DNA of 64,000 nt from Anaerotignum faecicola (GCA_024460105.1 JANFXS010000002.1:457849-521848), one strand, 5' to 3'. Shown: positions 9,338 through 18,895, counted from the stretch's first letter. Translations and numbers: made by a program. Notes: a model not told the origin generated them from the sequence alone.

Positions 9338-9514
9338 TAAAAAGTATCTTTATATCGATTCTATAGGCAAAAATCCTTTCATACGTACCAAATTCAATAG
9401 CTTTTATCTTAAAAAAATTCAGGCATATACTATCTTGCTCCCGGTTAAAAATCTTTGAACAAATTTACTTTTCCGGAATTGCGAAAAGGCTCAAATTTAT
9501 TCCAATCCTACGAT

Positions 9515-9646
9515 TTATTTTGTTTGCTCACACATTTTTCCGATATGGAATTTATCCTTTAAACCGAAATTTGAAATATTTTCGTCATTTTTCATTTTCC
9601 ATTCCCGATACCAATCATAAAGAATTAAACCCGCAGTATTATCCAT
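9515..9646 (-). CDS. Possible small protein, 43 residues
   Basis: The minus strand reads MDNTAGLILYDWYREWKMKN and on to GKMCEQTK before a TAA. A GAAAGG site lies seven bases before the ATG at 9646. The composition is protein-like and hydrophilic. I do not recognise the family. The rest of the gap between 9340 and 9790 shows nothing else. Confidence 0.35.
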   Translation of the reverse strand: MDNTAGLILYDWYREWKMKNDENISNFGLKDKFHIGKMCEQTK

Positions 9647-9729
9647 TATATAACCTTTCCGAGTTTGTCAGCAGACACTGCTAATCGTAATTATTAGGTC
9701 ATAATCGAACAAATCGGAAGCTTATAATA

Positions 9730-9758
9730 TTGTAAAGCATATATTTGTATGATATATT
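9730..9758 (+). promoter_or_regulatory. Sigma-A promoter of the DUF896 gene
   Basis: TTGTAA at 9730-9735 and TATATT at 9753-9758 are spaced by 17 bases, about 35 bases upstream of the ATG at 9794. Confidence 0.6.
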
Positions 9759-9793
9759 ATAATCACTTTAACCAATGAAACGGGGGTTTTCAT

Positions 9794-10009
9794 ATGAACG
9801 AAAATGAGGAATTATCTGTCACATCGAGAATTAACGAGCTTGCTAAAAAAGCAAAAACAGTCGGCCTTACAAAAGAGGAAGAAGCTGAAAGGGACGTTTT
9901 GAGAAGGGAATATATAAACGCATTCAGGCAAAATCTCCGTTCCCAGCTTGACAGGATAGAAATTGTCGAAAGCGACGGATCCAAAAGCCCTTTAAAAAAG
10001 AAAAAATAA
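9794..10009 (+). CDS. DUF896 (UPF0291, YnzC-like) small protein
   Basis: The 71-residue protein matches the short DUF896 family of Firmicutes: ELSVTSRINELAKKAKTVGL, then TKEEEAERDVLRREYINAFR, and a basic C-terminal tail. The family folds as a two-helix hairpin; members are small cytosolic proteins of unclear role, one of which is SOS-linked in Bacillus. A GGGGG site precedes the ATG and a terminator follows directly, so it is a single-gene unit. Confidence 0.88.
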   Translation: MNENEELSVTSRINELAKKAKTVGLTKEEEAERDVLRREYINAFRQNLRSQLDRIEIVESDGSKSPLKKKK

Positions 10010-10015
10010 AATTAC

Positions 10016-10062
10016 GGCCGGAAATCTCCCGCAAATAGAAAACGGAATTTCCGGCCTCTTTT
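10016..10062. terminator. Terminator between converging small genes
   Basis: GGCCGGAAAT (10016-10025) pairs perfectly with ATTTCCGGCC (10047-10056), followed by TCTTTT on the plus strand. It serves the DUF896 gene and may also stop the minus-strand gene at 10076. Confidence 0.75.
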
Positions 10063-10075
10063 AGTCATTATTAAT

Positions 10076-10246
10076 TTACCAAACGTCTCCGTTTGAAATA
10101 TCGTCAATCATGTTTTCCGCCTTGTTTAAAACCTTCTTGCCTTTTCTCACCATTTTTCTTTTGGCCGATTTATTCATAAGCATATATTCTGTGCCTGCAA
10201 GGGCCATAAGCCCTCCCAATACAACGCCTGTTGTAAATTTTTTCAT
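10076..10246 (-). CDS. Small basic protein with one membrane-like N-terminal helix
   Basis: A 56-residue ORF starts at ATG 10246 behind a GAAAGGCGG site. It begins MKKFTTGVVLGGLMALAGTE, a glycine-rich hydrophobic segment, and continues with a lysine-rich stretch (KSAKRKMVRKGKKVLNKAE) and an acidic end. The layout resembles YtxH-like small envelope proteins, but I do not claim membership. It converges on the DUF896 gene. Confidence 0.6.
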   Translation of the reverse strand: MKKFTTGVVLGGLMALAGTEYMLMNKSAKRKMVRKGKKVLNKAENMIDDISNGDVW

Positions 10247-10450
10247 ATTGTTTACCGCCTTTCTCTAATTGATTTTAAACATTAAAATGCTTTATTATTA
10301 TTTTACAAAAATTAAATTTTAAACTGTTAATAATTCCTGAAAAAATTATGTCAAAAAGGTTTTTCCACTTTCAAAATAATGAAATTTTATCAAAATTAAG
10401 GCGTTTTGCAAAAAAATAATATATGTTTTTTGTAAAATTTTAAAAACCTA

Positions 10451-10478
10451 TTGCAAAAATAATTTGTTGTGATATAAT
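10451..10478 (+). promoter_or_regulatory. Promoter of the serine operon
   Basis: TTGCAA at 10451-10456 and TATAAT at 10473-10478 are spaced by 16 bases. The start point would be near 10485, just ahead of the T-box leader. Confidence 0.7.
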
Positions 10479-10484
10479 CGTTAT

Positions 10485-10768
10485 CAGTTACTTTTTAAAA
10501 GACAAATGTACACAGCTAAAATAACAATGACAAAAGCTAAACCTGAAAAGGCTTATTCAGAGAACCGGTGTCTGGTGAAAACCGGGTTTGCGTATATCAG
10601 GCGTTCCACTTTTGTAGTTGCCGGCGACGAGTCGGAAGGGTCCGCCCTTTAAAGCGGCAATGAGAGGATATGTTTATACATGTCAATTCGGGTGGCAACG
10701 CGGAGGAATATCTTCCGTCCCAAAGATATACGCTTTTACGGCGGCTTTTGGGACGGAAGTTTTTTTAT
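10485..10768 (+). ncRNA. T-box leader, serine type, upstream of serC-serA
   Basis: The conserved T-box core GGGTGGCAACGCGG lies at 10690-10703. A terminator follows (CTTCCGTCCCAAA at 10712 pairing with TTTGGGACGGAAG at 10747, then seven Ts). Stem I includes the distal ACCGGTGTCTGGTGAAAACCGG arm near 10563. On the 3' side of Stem I the likely specifier is TCC at 10605-10607, followed by A, which reads serine. Uncharged tRNA-Ser would pair here and at the core and prevent termination, turning on serC and serA when serine is short. Confidence 0.9.
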
Positions 10769-10804
10769 ATAAAATTATGCCAATTATTTCAAGGGGGAAT
10801 ATAT

Positions 10805-11893
10805 ATGAACAGAGTATTTAATTTTTCAGCAGGTCCTTCAATGCTTCCTTTGGAAGTTCTTGAAAAAGCACAAAAAGAATTTGTGTGCTATAAAAATACA
10901 GGTATGTCCGTTATGGAAATGAGCCACCGCTCAAAAGATTATGAAGAAATCATATTCGGCGCCGAAGCGACTTTGAGGGAGCTTATGGCTATACCTGACA
11001 ACTATACGGTGCTTTTCCTTCAGGGCGGCGGCAGCACACAGTTCGCCATGATTCCGCTTAACCTTATGAATAAAAACAACAAAGCCGACTTTGTTAAAAC
11101 CGGGCAATGGAGCAAAAAAGCCATTTCTGAAGCCGAAAGGTACGGAAAAGTTAATGTTGTGGCTTCTTCCGAAGATACAGTCTTTAACTACATACCGGAA
11201 CTTGACCCGTCCAAATTCGATAAAGAAGCCGATTATTTTTATATGACGCTTAACAACACCATTTACGGCACACATTTTCCAGACAGTAAAATACCGGATA
11301 CAAACGGAGTTCCTATTGCCGCCGACATGAGTTCAAACATACTTGCCGAAAAATATGACATTACCAAATTCGGCCTTGTATTTGCAGGAGCGCAGAAAAA
11401 TCTCGGCCCGGCAGGCGTTACAGTCGTTATAATCAGAAATGACCTTATAGGAAACGAAATGGATTTTACTCCTACAATGCTTAAATATTCAACCCATGCA
11501 AAAGAAAGATCCCTTTACAACACGCCTCCTACATATTCGATATATTTTGCCGGCCTTGTGTTTGAATGGGTTAAAAATATGGGCGGCGTCGAAGCAATGC
11601 AGAAAATAAATGAGGAAAAAGCGGCCGTCCTCTATGATTTCCTTGACAATTCAAAGCTTTTCAAAGGCACGGTTGTTCCCAAAGATCGTTCACTTATGAA
11701 CGCACCGTTCGTACTTCCTACGGAAGAATTAAATGCGAAATTCATCGCCGAAGCAAAAGCAAAAGGCTTTGTAAATCTTAAAGGCCACCGCACAGTCGGC
11801 GGCATGAGGGCATCCATGTATAACGCCATGCCTATTGAAGGCGTTAAAAAGCTTGTTGAATTTATGGGTAAATTTGAACTTGAAAATAAATAA
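10805..11893 (+). CDS. serC: Phosphoserine aminotransferase
   Basis: SerC converts 3-phosphohydroxypyruvate and glutamate to phosphoserine and 2-oxoglutarate using PLP. The 362-residue protein begins MNRVFNFSAGPSMLPLEVLE, typical of the family. It has the substrate-binding SHRSKDYEEII segment and the PLP lysine in FAGAQKNLGPAG (about residue 197). I take ATG 10805 with its AGGGGG site; longer readings run through the T-box terminator. It is the first gene behind the serine T-box and is followed by serA after 21 bases. Confidence 0.96.
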   Translation: MNRVFNFSAGPSMLPLEVLEKAQKEFVCYKNTGMSVMEMSHRSKDYEEIIFGAEATLRELMAIPDNYTVLFLQGGGSTQFAMIPLNLMNKNNKADFVKTGQWSKKAISEAERYGKVNVVASSEDTVFNYIPELDPSKFDKEADYFYMTLNNTIYGTHFPDSKIPDTNGVPIAADMSSNILAEKYDITKFGLVFAGAQKNLGPAGVTVVIIRNDLIGNEMDFTPTMLKYSTHAKERSLYNTPPTYSIYFAGLVFEWVKNMGGVEAMQKINEEKAAVLYDFLDNSKLFKGTVVPKDRSLMNAPFVLPTEELNAKFIAEAKAKGFVNLKGHRTVGGMRASMYNAMPIEGVKKLVEFMGKFELENK

Positions 11894-11914
11894 TCTAAAT
11901 TGGAGGAAACAGAA

Positions 11915-13090
11915 ATGTATAATATATTGACGCTTAACGCTATATCGGAAAAAGGCCTCGCAAAGCTTCCGCCGGATCTTTTCGCAATTTCGGATAAAAC
12001 GGAAAATCCCGACGGCATAATCGTAAGGAGCGCTGAAATGCATGAATATGAAGCTCCCGGCTCTCTTCTTGCCGTAGCGCGCGCCGGAGCAGGAACAAAC
12101 AACATACCTATCGACAAATTCAGTGAAAACGGCATAGTTGTATTCAATACCCCGGGCGCTAATGCAAACGCAGTTAAAGAACTTGTTTTAACCGCTATAT
12201 TAATTTCATCAAGAAAAATAGTTGAAGGAATAGAATGGTCAAACAGCCTCAAAGGCAAAGAAAATATCGACAAACTTGTCGAAAGTGGCAAAAAACAGTT
12301 TGCAGGCCCTGAAATAAAAGGCAAAAAGCTCGGCGTTATAGGCCTTGGAGCAATAGGCGTGCTTGTTGCAAACGCCGCCGTTGCCCTCGGCATGGAAGTT
12401 ATAGGATACGATCCGTTCCTTTCGGTTTACTCCGCATGGAGCATTTCAAGCGAAGTTGAACTTGCAGACAGCATAGCTTCAATCGTTACGCAGTGCGATT
12501 ACATAACGGTTCATGTGCCGCTTAACGCCGACACAAAAAATATGTTCAACGACGAGCTTTTCGGCATGATGAAAAAAGGTACGAGGCTTTTGAACTTCTC
12601 AAGGGGCGGCCTTGTAGAAACGGCGGCGCTTAAAAAAGCCCTTGCCGACGGCGTTGTTGATAAATACATAACCGACTTCCCAAGTGAAGAAGTTTTAAAC
12701 CTTGACAACGTGCTTGCAATACCGCACCTCGGAGCGTCTACTCCGGAATCGGAAGAAAACTGTGCGGAAATGGCCGCTATTGAAATTAAAGCGTTCCTTA
12801 AATACGGCACAATTAAAAACTCAGTAAACTTCCCTAACTGCGAGGCGCTTTATACAGGCAAAGCAAGAATTACCATCGCACATCAGAATATACCTAACAT
12901 GGTTGGTTCCATGACGGCAATATTTGCAAAAGAAAACTTAAATATTGACAATATGATTAACAAATCCAAAGGCGAATGGGCGTACACAATTATAGACCTC
13001 GACAGCCTTTGCGGCAAAAACGACACTATTCTGGCTGAACTTCGCGCGCTTCCCGGAGTTAAAAAAGCAAGGATTGTAAGGGAACAATAA
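11915..13090 (+). CDS. serA: D-3-phosphoglycerate dehydrogenase
   Basis: SerA oxidises 3-phosphoglycerate to 3-phosphohydroxypyruvate, the first step of serine synthesis. The 391-residue protein has NAD-binding VIGLGAIG (about residues 140-147), the SRGGLVE segment with the catalytic Arg, and His in AIPHLGAST (about 270). A C-terminal ACT domain (about 320-391, ARITIAHQNIPNMVGSM) probably senses serine. It lacks the extra allosteric domain of the long SerA type. ATG 11915 is chosen because GGAGG ends eight bases upstream. It shares the operon and T-box with serC. Confidence 0.95.
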   Translation: MYNILTLNAISEKGLAKLPPDLFAISDKTENPDGIIVRSAEMHEYEAPGSLLAVARAGAGTNNIPIDKFSENGIVVFNTPGANANAVKELVLTAILISSRKIVEGIEWSNSLKGKENIDKLVESGKKQFAGPEIKGKKLGVIGLGAIGVLVANAAVALGMEVIGYDPFLSVYSAWSISSEVELADSIASIVTQCDYITVHVPLNADTKNMFNDELFGMMKKGTRLLNFSRGGLVETAALKKALADGVVDKYITDFPSEEVLNLDNVLAIPHLGASTPESEENCAEMAAIEIKAFLKYGTIKNSVNFPNCEALYTGKARITIAHQNIPNMVGSMTAIFAKENLNIDNMINKSKGEWAYTIIDLDSLCGKNDTILAELRALPGVKKARIVREQ

Positions 13091-13146
13091 TTTCAACATC
13101 ATTTAACGCTTGTATTTGAATGTGTAAAATAAAGTAAATATAACCT

Positions 13147-13188
13147 CGGCTTAAAATCATTTTTAATCATTTTAAGCCGGTTTTTTTT
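13147..13188 (+). terminator. Terminator of serC-serA
   Basis: CGGCTTAAAAT pairs with ATTTTAAGCCG (13169-13179) and is followed by eight Ts. The gap from here to 13542 has two T-less hairpins (near 13418-13446 and 13458-13500) and no gene I can support. Confidence 0.85.
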
Positions 13189-13542
13189 CGTAAAAAAGTT
13201 TTTCCACTTGTTTCATAATTAAAATATGCGCCGTGCTCCGACTCAAAATCAAATGTCCCGCGGCTGCCGTCGTTTTTCCATTATCAGGAGCCTTCAAAAT
13301 TTACGGCAACATATGCGGATATATAACAGGCTTCTTAATTTAACCGCTAATAAAATCAGCCTTTATTTATTGGATTTTTTACCGTTATATGGTATTATAA
13401 TTTAATAGATGTTAATAAACCGCCGTATTTGCTGTACGGCGGCTTAAATCAAAACGGCTGAAAACATTAAATATTATGTACTTTCCGCATTTTCAGCCTG
13501 TAAATACGGATTAAACAATTATTAAATTCAGAGGTGTTTTTA

Positions 13543-14793
13543 ATGGCTACAATAAGACAGTTCAAAGCTATACGCCCAACCGCCGACAAAGCGCGGGAAA
13601 TAGCCGCTCTGCCCTACGACGTTATGGATGAAGCCGAAGCAAGACAAACGGCGGAAGGAAATCCCCTTTCTTTCCTTCATGTTGACAGGGCTGAAGTGGA
13701 TTTTCCTTTAGGCACAGATCCTTACAGCGCGGAAGTATACGAAAAAGCCGCCGAAAACCTAGAAAGCATGGTTAAAAACGGCCTCCTAATACAGGACGGC
13801 AGTCCCTGCCTTTATCTATACCGCCTTACTATGGACGGACACAGCCAGACAGGGCTTGTCGCATGCGTCCCGATAGACGAATATATAAACGGCGTTATCA
13901 AAAGGCATGAACTTACCCGCGCCGAAAAAGAAGAAGACAGGATAAAACACGTTGACGCATGCGATGCAAATACGGGGCCGATATTCCTTTCTTATAAAGA
14001 TAACGGCAGTATAAAAGATATAACGGAAAGCTGGATATCAAGCCATGAGCCGGCCTATGACTTCAGATGTTGGGATAAAGTAAGCCATACGCTTTGGGTA
14101 ATAGACGACAAAGACACAATAGAAAACCTCGTCGAATTATTCAAGGAAGTGCCGTGCCTTTATATAGCCGACGGACACCACAGGGCGGCGTCCGCTGTTA
14201 AAGTGGGGCTAAAACGCCGGGAAGAAAATCCGGGCTATAACGGAAGCGAAGAATTTAATTACTTCCTTTCGGTAATATTCCCTCAAAGCGAACTTAAAAT
14301 AATGGAATACAACAGGCTTGTCAAAGATCTTAACGGACTTTCGGAAAATGAATTTATAGAAAAAGTTACGGAAAAGTTTTTTATTATGCCGTATAATTTC
14401 GGAAAATCCTTTAAACCCATTATGCCCCACCAATTCGGCATGTATTTCGGCGGCAAGTGGTATATTTTAACGGCGGATCCGGAAAATATACCTGACGATA
14501 CTGTCGGCGCCCTCGACGTTTCCATACTGCAAAACAATCTTCTCTCACCGATACTCGGAATCGGAGATCCCCGTACAGACAGCCGCATTGATTTCTGCGG
14601 CGGCGTAAGGGGCATTGAAGAACTTGAACGCCGCGTTGACTTAGGCGAAATGAAAATTGCATTTTCAATGTTCCCGACTTCTATGGAAGAACTGACGGAA
14701 ATTGCCGACAAAGGACTTATAATGCCTCCTAAGTCCACATGGTTTGAGCCTAAGCTCAGGAGCGGTCTGCTGATACACTCGCTAAAAGGCTAA
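13543..14793 (+). CDS. DUF1015 family protein, likely linked to serine metabolism
   Basis: The 416-residue protein belongs to DUF1015, seen in the opening ATIRQFKAIRPTADKAREIAALPYDVM and in LYIADGHHRAASA (about residues 208-220). The GHHR motif recalls the GERR box of the ParB/sulfiredoxin-like fold, to which known serine kinases of the SerK/SbnI type belong; this link is inference. In Clostridia the gene is often close to serA and serC, and here it follows them, but with its own 450-base gap and a terminator between. No phosphoserine phosphatase gene is visible in the window. ATG 13543 is chosen by the AGAGGTG site. The biochemical role is not established by this sequence. Confidence 0.82.
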   Translation: MATIRQFKAIRPTADKAREIAALPYDVMDEAEARQTAEGNPLSFLHVDRAEVDFPLGTDPYSAEVYEKAAENLESMVKNGLLIQDGSPCLYLYRLTMDGHSQTGLVACVPIDEYINGVIKRHELTRAEKEEDRIKHVDACDANTGPIFLSYKDNGSIKDITESWISSHEPAYDFRCWDKVSHTLWVIDDKDTIENLVELFKEVPCLYIADGHHRAASAVKVGLKRREENPGYNGSEEFNYFLSVIFPQSELKIMEYNRLVKDLNGLSENEFIEKVTEKFFIMPYNFGKSFKPIMPHQFGMYFGGKWYILTADPENIPDDTVGALDVSILQNNLLSPILGIGDPRTDSRIDFCGGVRGIEELERRVDLGEMKIAFSMFPTSMEELTEIADKGLIMPPKSTWFEPKLRSGLLIHSLKG

Positions 14794-14828
14794 AACGCCG
14801 CACTTTTCCATAAAATTTCTATGCATGA

Positions 14829-14853
14829 CCCCCTTTCATTTGAAAGGGTTTCT
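14829..14853 (+). terminator. Terminator after the DUF1015 gene
   Basis: CCCTTTCA pairs with TGAAAGGG (14831-14848), followed by TTTCTT. It separates the gene from trkA. Confidence 0.65.
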
Positions 14854-14909
14854 TAATACAGGCCAAAATTAATTGCCATACAAAGAGCCTTGATTAAACG
14901 GAGGAAAAA

Positions 14910-16262
14910 ATGAAAATTATTGTTGTAGGAAGCGGCAAAGTCGGCTATACCCTTTCGGAACAGCTCAATGACGAAGGCCACGAAATAACTATGATAGACA
15001 TAGACGGCGACAGGCTGCAGAATATATCTGCAACCCTCGACATAAAAGGCATTATAGGAAACGGCACAAGCTATCATATACAAAAAGAAGCCGGAGTTGA
15101 AAACGCCGATCTTTTAATCGCCGTTACAAACCATGACGAAATAAACATGTTAAGCTGCCTTATAGCCAAAAAAGCCGGAAACTGTCAAACTATAGCGCGG
15201 GTACGCAGTCCCGAATACTACGAGGAAATAGCCTTCATACGGGAAGAACTCGGGCTTTCCATGTCAATAAATCCCGAGCTTGCGGCCGCCGAGGAAACGG
15301 CGCGGCTTCTTCAGTTTTCATCGGTTATAGACGTAGATACATTCTCACAGGGCCGCGTTAACCTCATAAGGTTCAAAATTCCCGAAAGTTCAATATTAAG
15401 CGGCATTAAAATAAGGGAACTTCCCTCAAAAATAAACATGAATTCCCTTATATGCATACTTGAGCATAACGGCAGCGTATTTATTCCCGACGGAAATTCA
15501 TGCCTTGAAGCGGGCGATATTATTTCGGTTATACTTCCCGTTGGCAGGTCCGCACAGTTTTTCCAAATGGCGGGCGTTAATAACAGACGCATATCGTCCG
15601 TTATGATTGCCGGCGGAGGCACAATAGCATATTACCTTACAAAAATACTTTTAAAGTCGCGGCTTAAAGTAAAAATAATAGAACATAATCTAAACCGCTG
15701 CAAACTGCTCAGCGAACTGTTGCCGGAAGCAATGATTATTTACGGCGACGCCACGGACCAGCAGCTTTTAATGGAAGAAGGCATTAAAAAAACCGACGCT
15801 TTTGTATCGCTTACGGATATGGATGAAGAAAATGTTATGTTGTCGCTTTATGTAAACCATATATCTAATGCGCGCCTAATAACAAAAATTAACCATATTT
15901 CATTTGAAGAGGTTATAAAGAGCATCCCTATAGGCAGCGTTATTTATCCAAAAAATATAACTGCCGAACACATAATACGCTATGTACGCGCAAAACAAAA
16001 TTCCCTTGGGAGCAATATCGAAACGCTTTATCGCATGTGCGATAACCGGGTTGAAGCGCTTGAATTTATCGTAGCCGAAAACTCAAAAGTAACCGACGTG
16101 CCATTGGAACATTTAAAAACGCGGGATAATCTCCTTATATGCAGTATACAAAGAGGAAAACAATTTATTATACCCTCGGGCAAAGACAGCATAAAAGTCG
16201 GTGATAAGGTTATAGTTGTTACAACCCACAAAGGGCTTACAGATATTAATAATATTATTTAA
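14910..16262 (+). CDS. trkA: Trk potassium uptake regulatory subunit TrkA
   Basis: TrkA is the cytosolic NAD(H)-binding gate of the Trk/Ktr potassium channel. The 450-residue protein has the full two-repeat layout: RCK-N (residues 1-130, opening MKIIVVGSGKVG), RCK-C (about 140-220), a second RCK-N (about 230-350, with SSVMIAGGGTIAYYL) and a second RCK-C (about 370-450, ending GDKVIVVTTHKGL). The start has a GGAGG site. trkH follows after 15 bases, so the two make one operon and one complex at the membrane. Confidence 0.94.
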   Translation: MKIIVVGSGKVGYTLSEQLNDEGHEITMIDIDGDRLQNISATLDIKGIIGNGTSYHIQKEAGVENADLLIAVTNHDEINMLSCLIAKKAGNCQTIARVRSPEYYEEIAFIREELGLSMSINPELAAAEETARLLQFSSVIDVDTFSQGRVNLIRFKIPESSILSGIKIRELPSKINMNSLICILEHNGSVFIPDGNSCLEAGDIISVILPVGRSAQFFQMAGVNNRRISSVMIAGGGTIAYYLTKILLKSRLKVKIIEHNLNRCKLLSELLPEAMIIYGDATDQQLLMEEGIKKTDAFVSLTDMDEENVMLSLYVNHISNARLITKINHISFEEVIKSIPIGSVIYPKNITAEHIIRYVRAKQNSLGSNIETLYRMCDNRVEALEFIVAENSKVTDVPLEHLKTRDNLLICSIQRGKQFIIPSGKDSIKVGDKVIVVTTHKGLTDINNII

Positions 16263-16277
16263 TTTTTAGAGGTTATT

Positions 16278-17717
16278 ATGAATTTTCAAATTATATCTTA
16301 TATAATAGGCTGGGTTATATTCCTTGAAGGCAGTTTTATGATACTTCCGCTTTTAACCGCCATCGTTTACGGCGAACGGACAGGCGTAATATTTGCGGTA
16401 TGTTCCGTCGCATGTTTAATAGGCGGATATATCATGATGCGAAAAAAGCCGAAAAATTCCCTTTTTTTTGCACGCGAAGGATTCGTGACCGTAGCGCTTA
16501 GCTGGATAGTCCTAAGCATTATCGGCGCCCTGCCTTTTTATATAAGCGGTGAGATCCCGAACTTTATAGACGCCGTATTTGAAACCGTATCAGGTTTTAC
16601 AACAACCGGAGCAAGCATATTATCGGATGTTGAGGCGCTTTCAAAATGCCTGCTGTTTTGGCGCAGCTTTACTCATTGGATAGGAGGTATGGGAGTGCTT
16701 GTATTCATATTGACAATCCTCCCTCTTGCCGGCGGACAGACAATACACCTGATGCGTGCCGAAAGCCCCGGCCCTTCCATAGGTAAGTTCGCCCCTAAAA
16801 TGAAAAAAACGGCGTTTATACTATACGCTATTTATTTTGTAATGACAATAATAGAATTTTTAGTCCTTGCAGCTGGAAATATGCCTATTTTCGACGCCAT
16901 ATGTATTACGTTCGGTTCAGCCGGTACGGGAGGGTTCGGAATATTAAACGACAGTATGGCAAGCTACGGCGCTTATGTTCAGATGGTAACGGCTTTATTC
17001 ATGTTCCTGTTCGCTATTAATTTTAGTTTTTACTATGTACTGCTTTTCGGACGCGTGCGCGATGCATTCAAAATCGAAGAAGTACAATGCTATTTCTTTA
17101 TAATGATTATAGCGGTTGCCCTGATTACAATAAACCTTCACCTTGTCGACGGCAATTTTTGGTATCATTTAAAGCATGCAATATTTCAGGTTTCGTCCCT
17201 TATGACCTCAACAGGTTTTTCCACTGTTAATTTCAGCGAATGGCCTCAGTTTTCAAGAACAGTGCTGGTTATTATAATGTGTATAGGCGCCTGTGCCGGA
17301 AGCACAGGCGGCGGCATTAAAGTTTCAAGGGTTATAATTTATATTAAAACTGTAGGAAAAGAACTTTCATACCTAATACACCCGCGCAGTGTTAAAGTGC
17401 TTAAAATGGATGGGAAAATAATACCTCATGAAGAGCTTAGGTCCGTCAATATCTTTTTGATAACATATGTGCTTATACTTGGCATATCCGTGCTCATAAT
17501 CGGTTTTGACGAATACGACCTTACAACTAACTTTACGGCTGTTGTCGCAACCATAAACAACACCGGCCCCGGGCTTGACCTTGTGGGCCCTGCCGGAAAT
17601 TTTTCCATTTTTTCTCCGCTTTCAAAGATTGTGCTTATGTTCGACATGTTGGCGGGCAGGCTTGAAATTTTCCCGCTTCTGCTTCTGTTTTCGCCTGGAG
17701 CCTGGAAAAAAAACTAA
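16278..17717 (+). CDS. trkH: Trk potassium uptake channel subunit TrkH
   Basis: TrkH is the membrane pore for K+ uptake. The 479-residue protein carries four selectivity-filter-like loops: VSGFTTTGAS (about 105-114), FGSAGTGGFG (about 213-222), SLMTSTGFSTV (about 310-320) and ATINNTGPGLD (about 423-433), spread through about ten membrane helices. The Gly at the third or fourth position of each loop is the filter residue. It overlaps no gene and lies 15 bases behind trkA; the pair is a complete Trk system. Confidence 0.94.
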   Translation: MNFQIISYIIGWVIFLEGSFMILPLLTAIVYGERTGVIFAVCSVACLIGGYIMMRKKPKNSLFFAREGFVTVALSWIVLSIIGALPFYISGEIPNFIDAVFETVSGFTTTGASILSDVEALSKCLLFWRSFTHWIGGMGVLVFILTILPLAGGQTIHLMRAESPGPSIGKFAPKMKKTAFILYAIYFVMTIIEFLVLAAGNMPIFDAICITFGSAGTGGFGILNDSMASYGAYVQMVTALFMFLFAINFSFYYVLLFGRVRDAFKIEEVQCYFFIMIIAVALITINLHLVDGNFWYHLKHAIFQVSSLMTSTGFSTVNFSEWPQFSRTVLVIIMCIGACAGSTGGGIKVSRVIIYIKTVGKELSYLIHPRSVKVLKMDGKIIPHEELRSVNIFLITYVLILGISVLIIGFDEYDLTTNFTAVVATINNTGPGLDLVGPAGNFSIFSPLSKIVLMFDMLAGRLEIFPLLLLFSPGAWKKN

Positions 17718-17724
17718 TAAGCCA

Positions 17725-17762
17725 AAAACGGGCTGCTTTCGTATGCAGTCCGTTTTATTTTT
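17725..17762 (+). terminator. Terminator of trkA-trkH
   Basis: AAAACGGGCTGC pairs with GCAGTCCGTTTT around TTTCGTAT, followed by ATTTTTG. The stretch from 17765 to 18194 is very AT-rich and holds no gene. Confidence 0.8.
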
Positions 17763-18194
17763 GCCCCATAATAACATTACACTCTTAAAACATACCTTAG
17801 TTCCAAAAACTTTTCTTATTCCACAGACATATAAGCCCATTTCCATCAATAAAAACACCTTTAATTCCATATTTTGCCATAAAATTCATGTAAAGCCATA
17901 AAAAAAATTTATATCAAATTGCCTTATAATTTTTGACAGTTTCACTTAAAAAATAAAGTATTATTTAATAATTTAACCATATAATAAATACACACTTAAA
18001 TATTTTAAAGTATAAATTAATAAATATGTTAACTCGCATAAATATTCTCGATACATAACATCATAATTCGACATATAAATTTAATTTTTTATTATTTTTA
18101 TATTGAAATCGTGGCTGTTTACGTTTATTATTAGTATATAGACAAATTATAATATAAAGTATTTCTTAATTGTTTAAATATAAAGGAGAATTTT

Positions 18195-18749
18195 ATGCTT
18201 GGAAAGAAAATACGAGAAACGCGTAAAAGCAAAAAACTTACGCTTAAAGACCTTTCTGATGCCACCGGGCTTACTTCTAGCTATATATCGCAAGTAGAAA
18301 GGGAAATTGTTGATCCGTCTATTTCATCTCTCAGGAAAATATCGGCGGCGCTTCAGGTGCCTATGTTTACGCTTCTTGACGACACCGAAAAGCATGCCGT
18401 TGTAGTAAGGGTTGATCAGCGCAGAAAAGTGCTTTTCCCTAAAAGCAACATAGTTTATGAATTCTTAACTCCGACTTCTTCAAGTGAAATCGAGCCTGTT
18501 GCGCTTGAAATAATAGAAATAAAGGTAAAAGGAAAAAGCTGGAGCCGCGACGACTATTCTGTGCATACAAATGCCGAAAAATGTATACTCATGCTTTCCG
18601 GCTCGCTCATAATCGATCTCGGCGATGAAAATATAGAACTTTACAAAGGCGATAGTATTTATATACGCCAAAATATTCCACACAAGGCGTTTAACCCAAA
18701 CGACGAAGAAGCTACGGCGCTTATATGTATAACTCCGCCTTCATATTAA
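18195..18749 (+). CDS. XRE-family regulator with cupin sensor domain
   Basis: The 184-residue protein has an N-terminal helix-turn-helix of the Cro/C1 type (about residues 6-60, LTLKDLSDATGLTSSYISQV) and a C-terminal cupin_2 barrel (about 105-180, including GDSIYIRQNIPHKAFNP). This pair is common among regulators that sense a small metabolite in the cupin. A good AAGGAGA site precedes the ATG. It stands alone, convergent with panB, so its target cannot be read from context; autoregulation in the AT-rich region upstream is possible. Confidence 0.88.
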   Translation: MLGKKIRETRKSKKLTLKDLSDATGLTSSYISQVEREIVDPSISSLRKISAALQVPMFTLLDDTEKHAVVVRVDQRRKVLFPKSNIVYEFLTPTSSSEIEPVALEIIEIKVKGKSWSRDDYSVHTNAEKCILMLSGSLIIDLGDENIELYKGDSIYIRQNIPHKAFNPNDEEATALICITPPSY

Positions 18750-18895
18750 AATAACGCTTAAAATACATATACTTCCCGCAAGCGCTAAACATCCGTAAGC
18801 ATATATACGTCTTTCACTTAACCTCTTACGCAGTATGCCTAATATATATTTAACGGAATGAAATAAATAACTCAATATAATTATTATTATGTATT

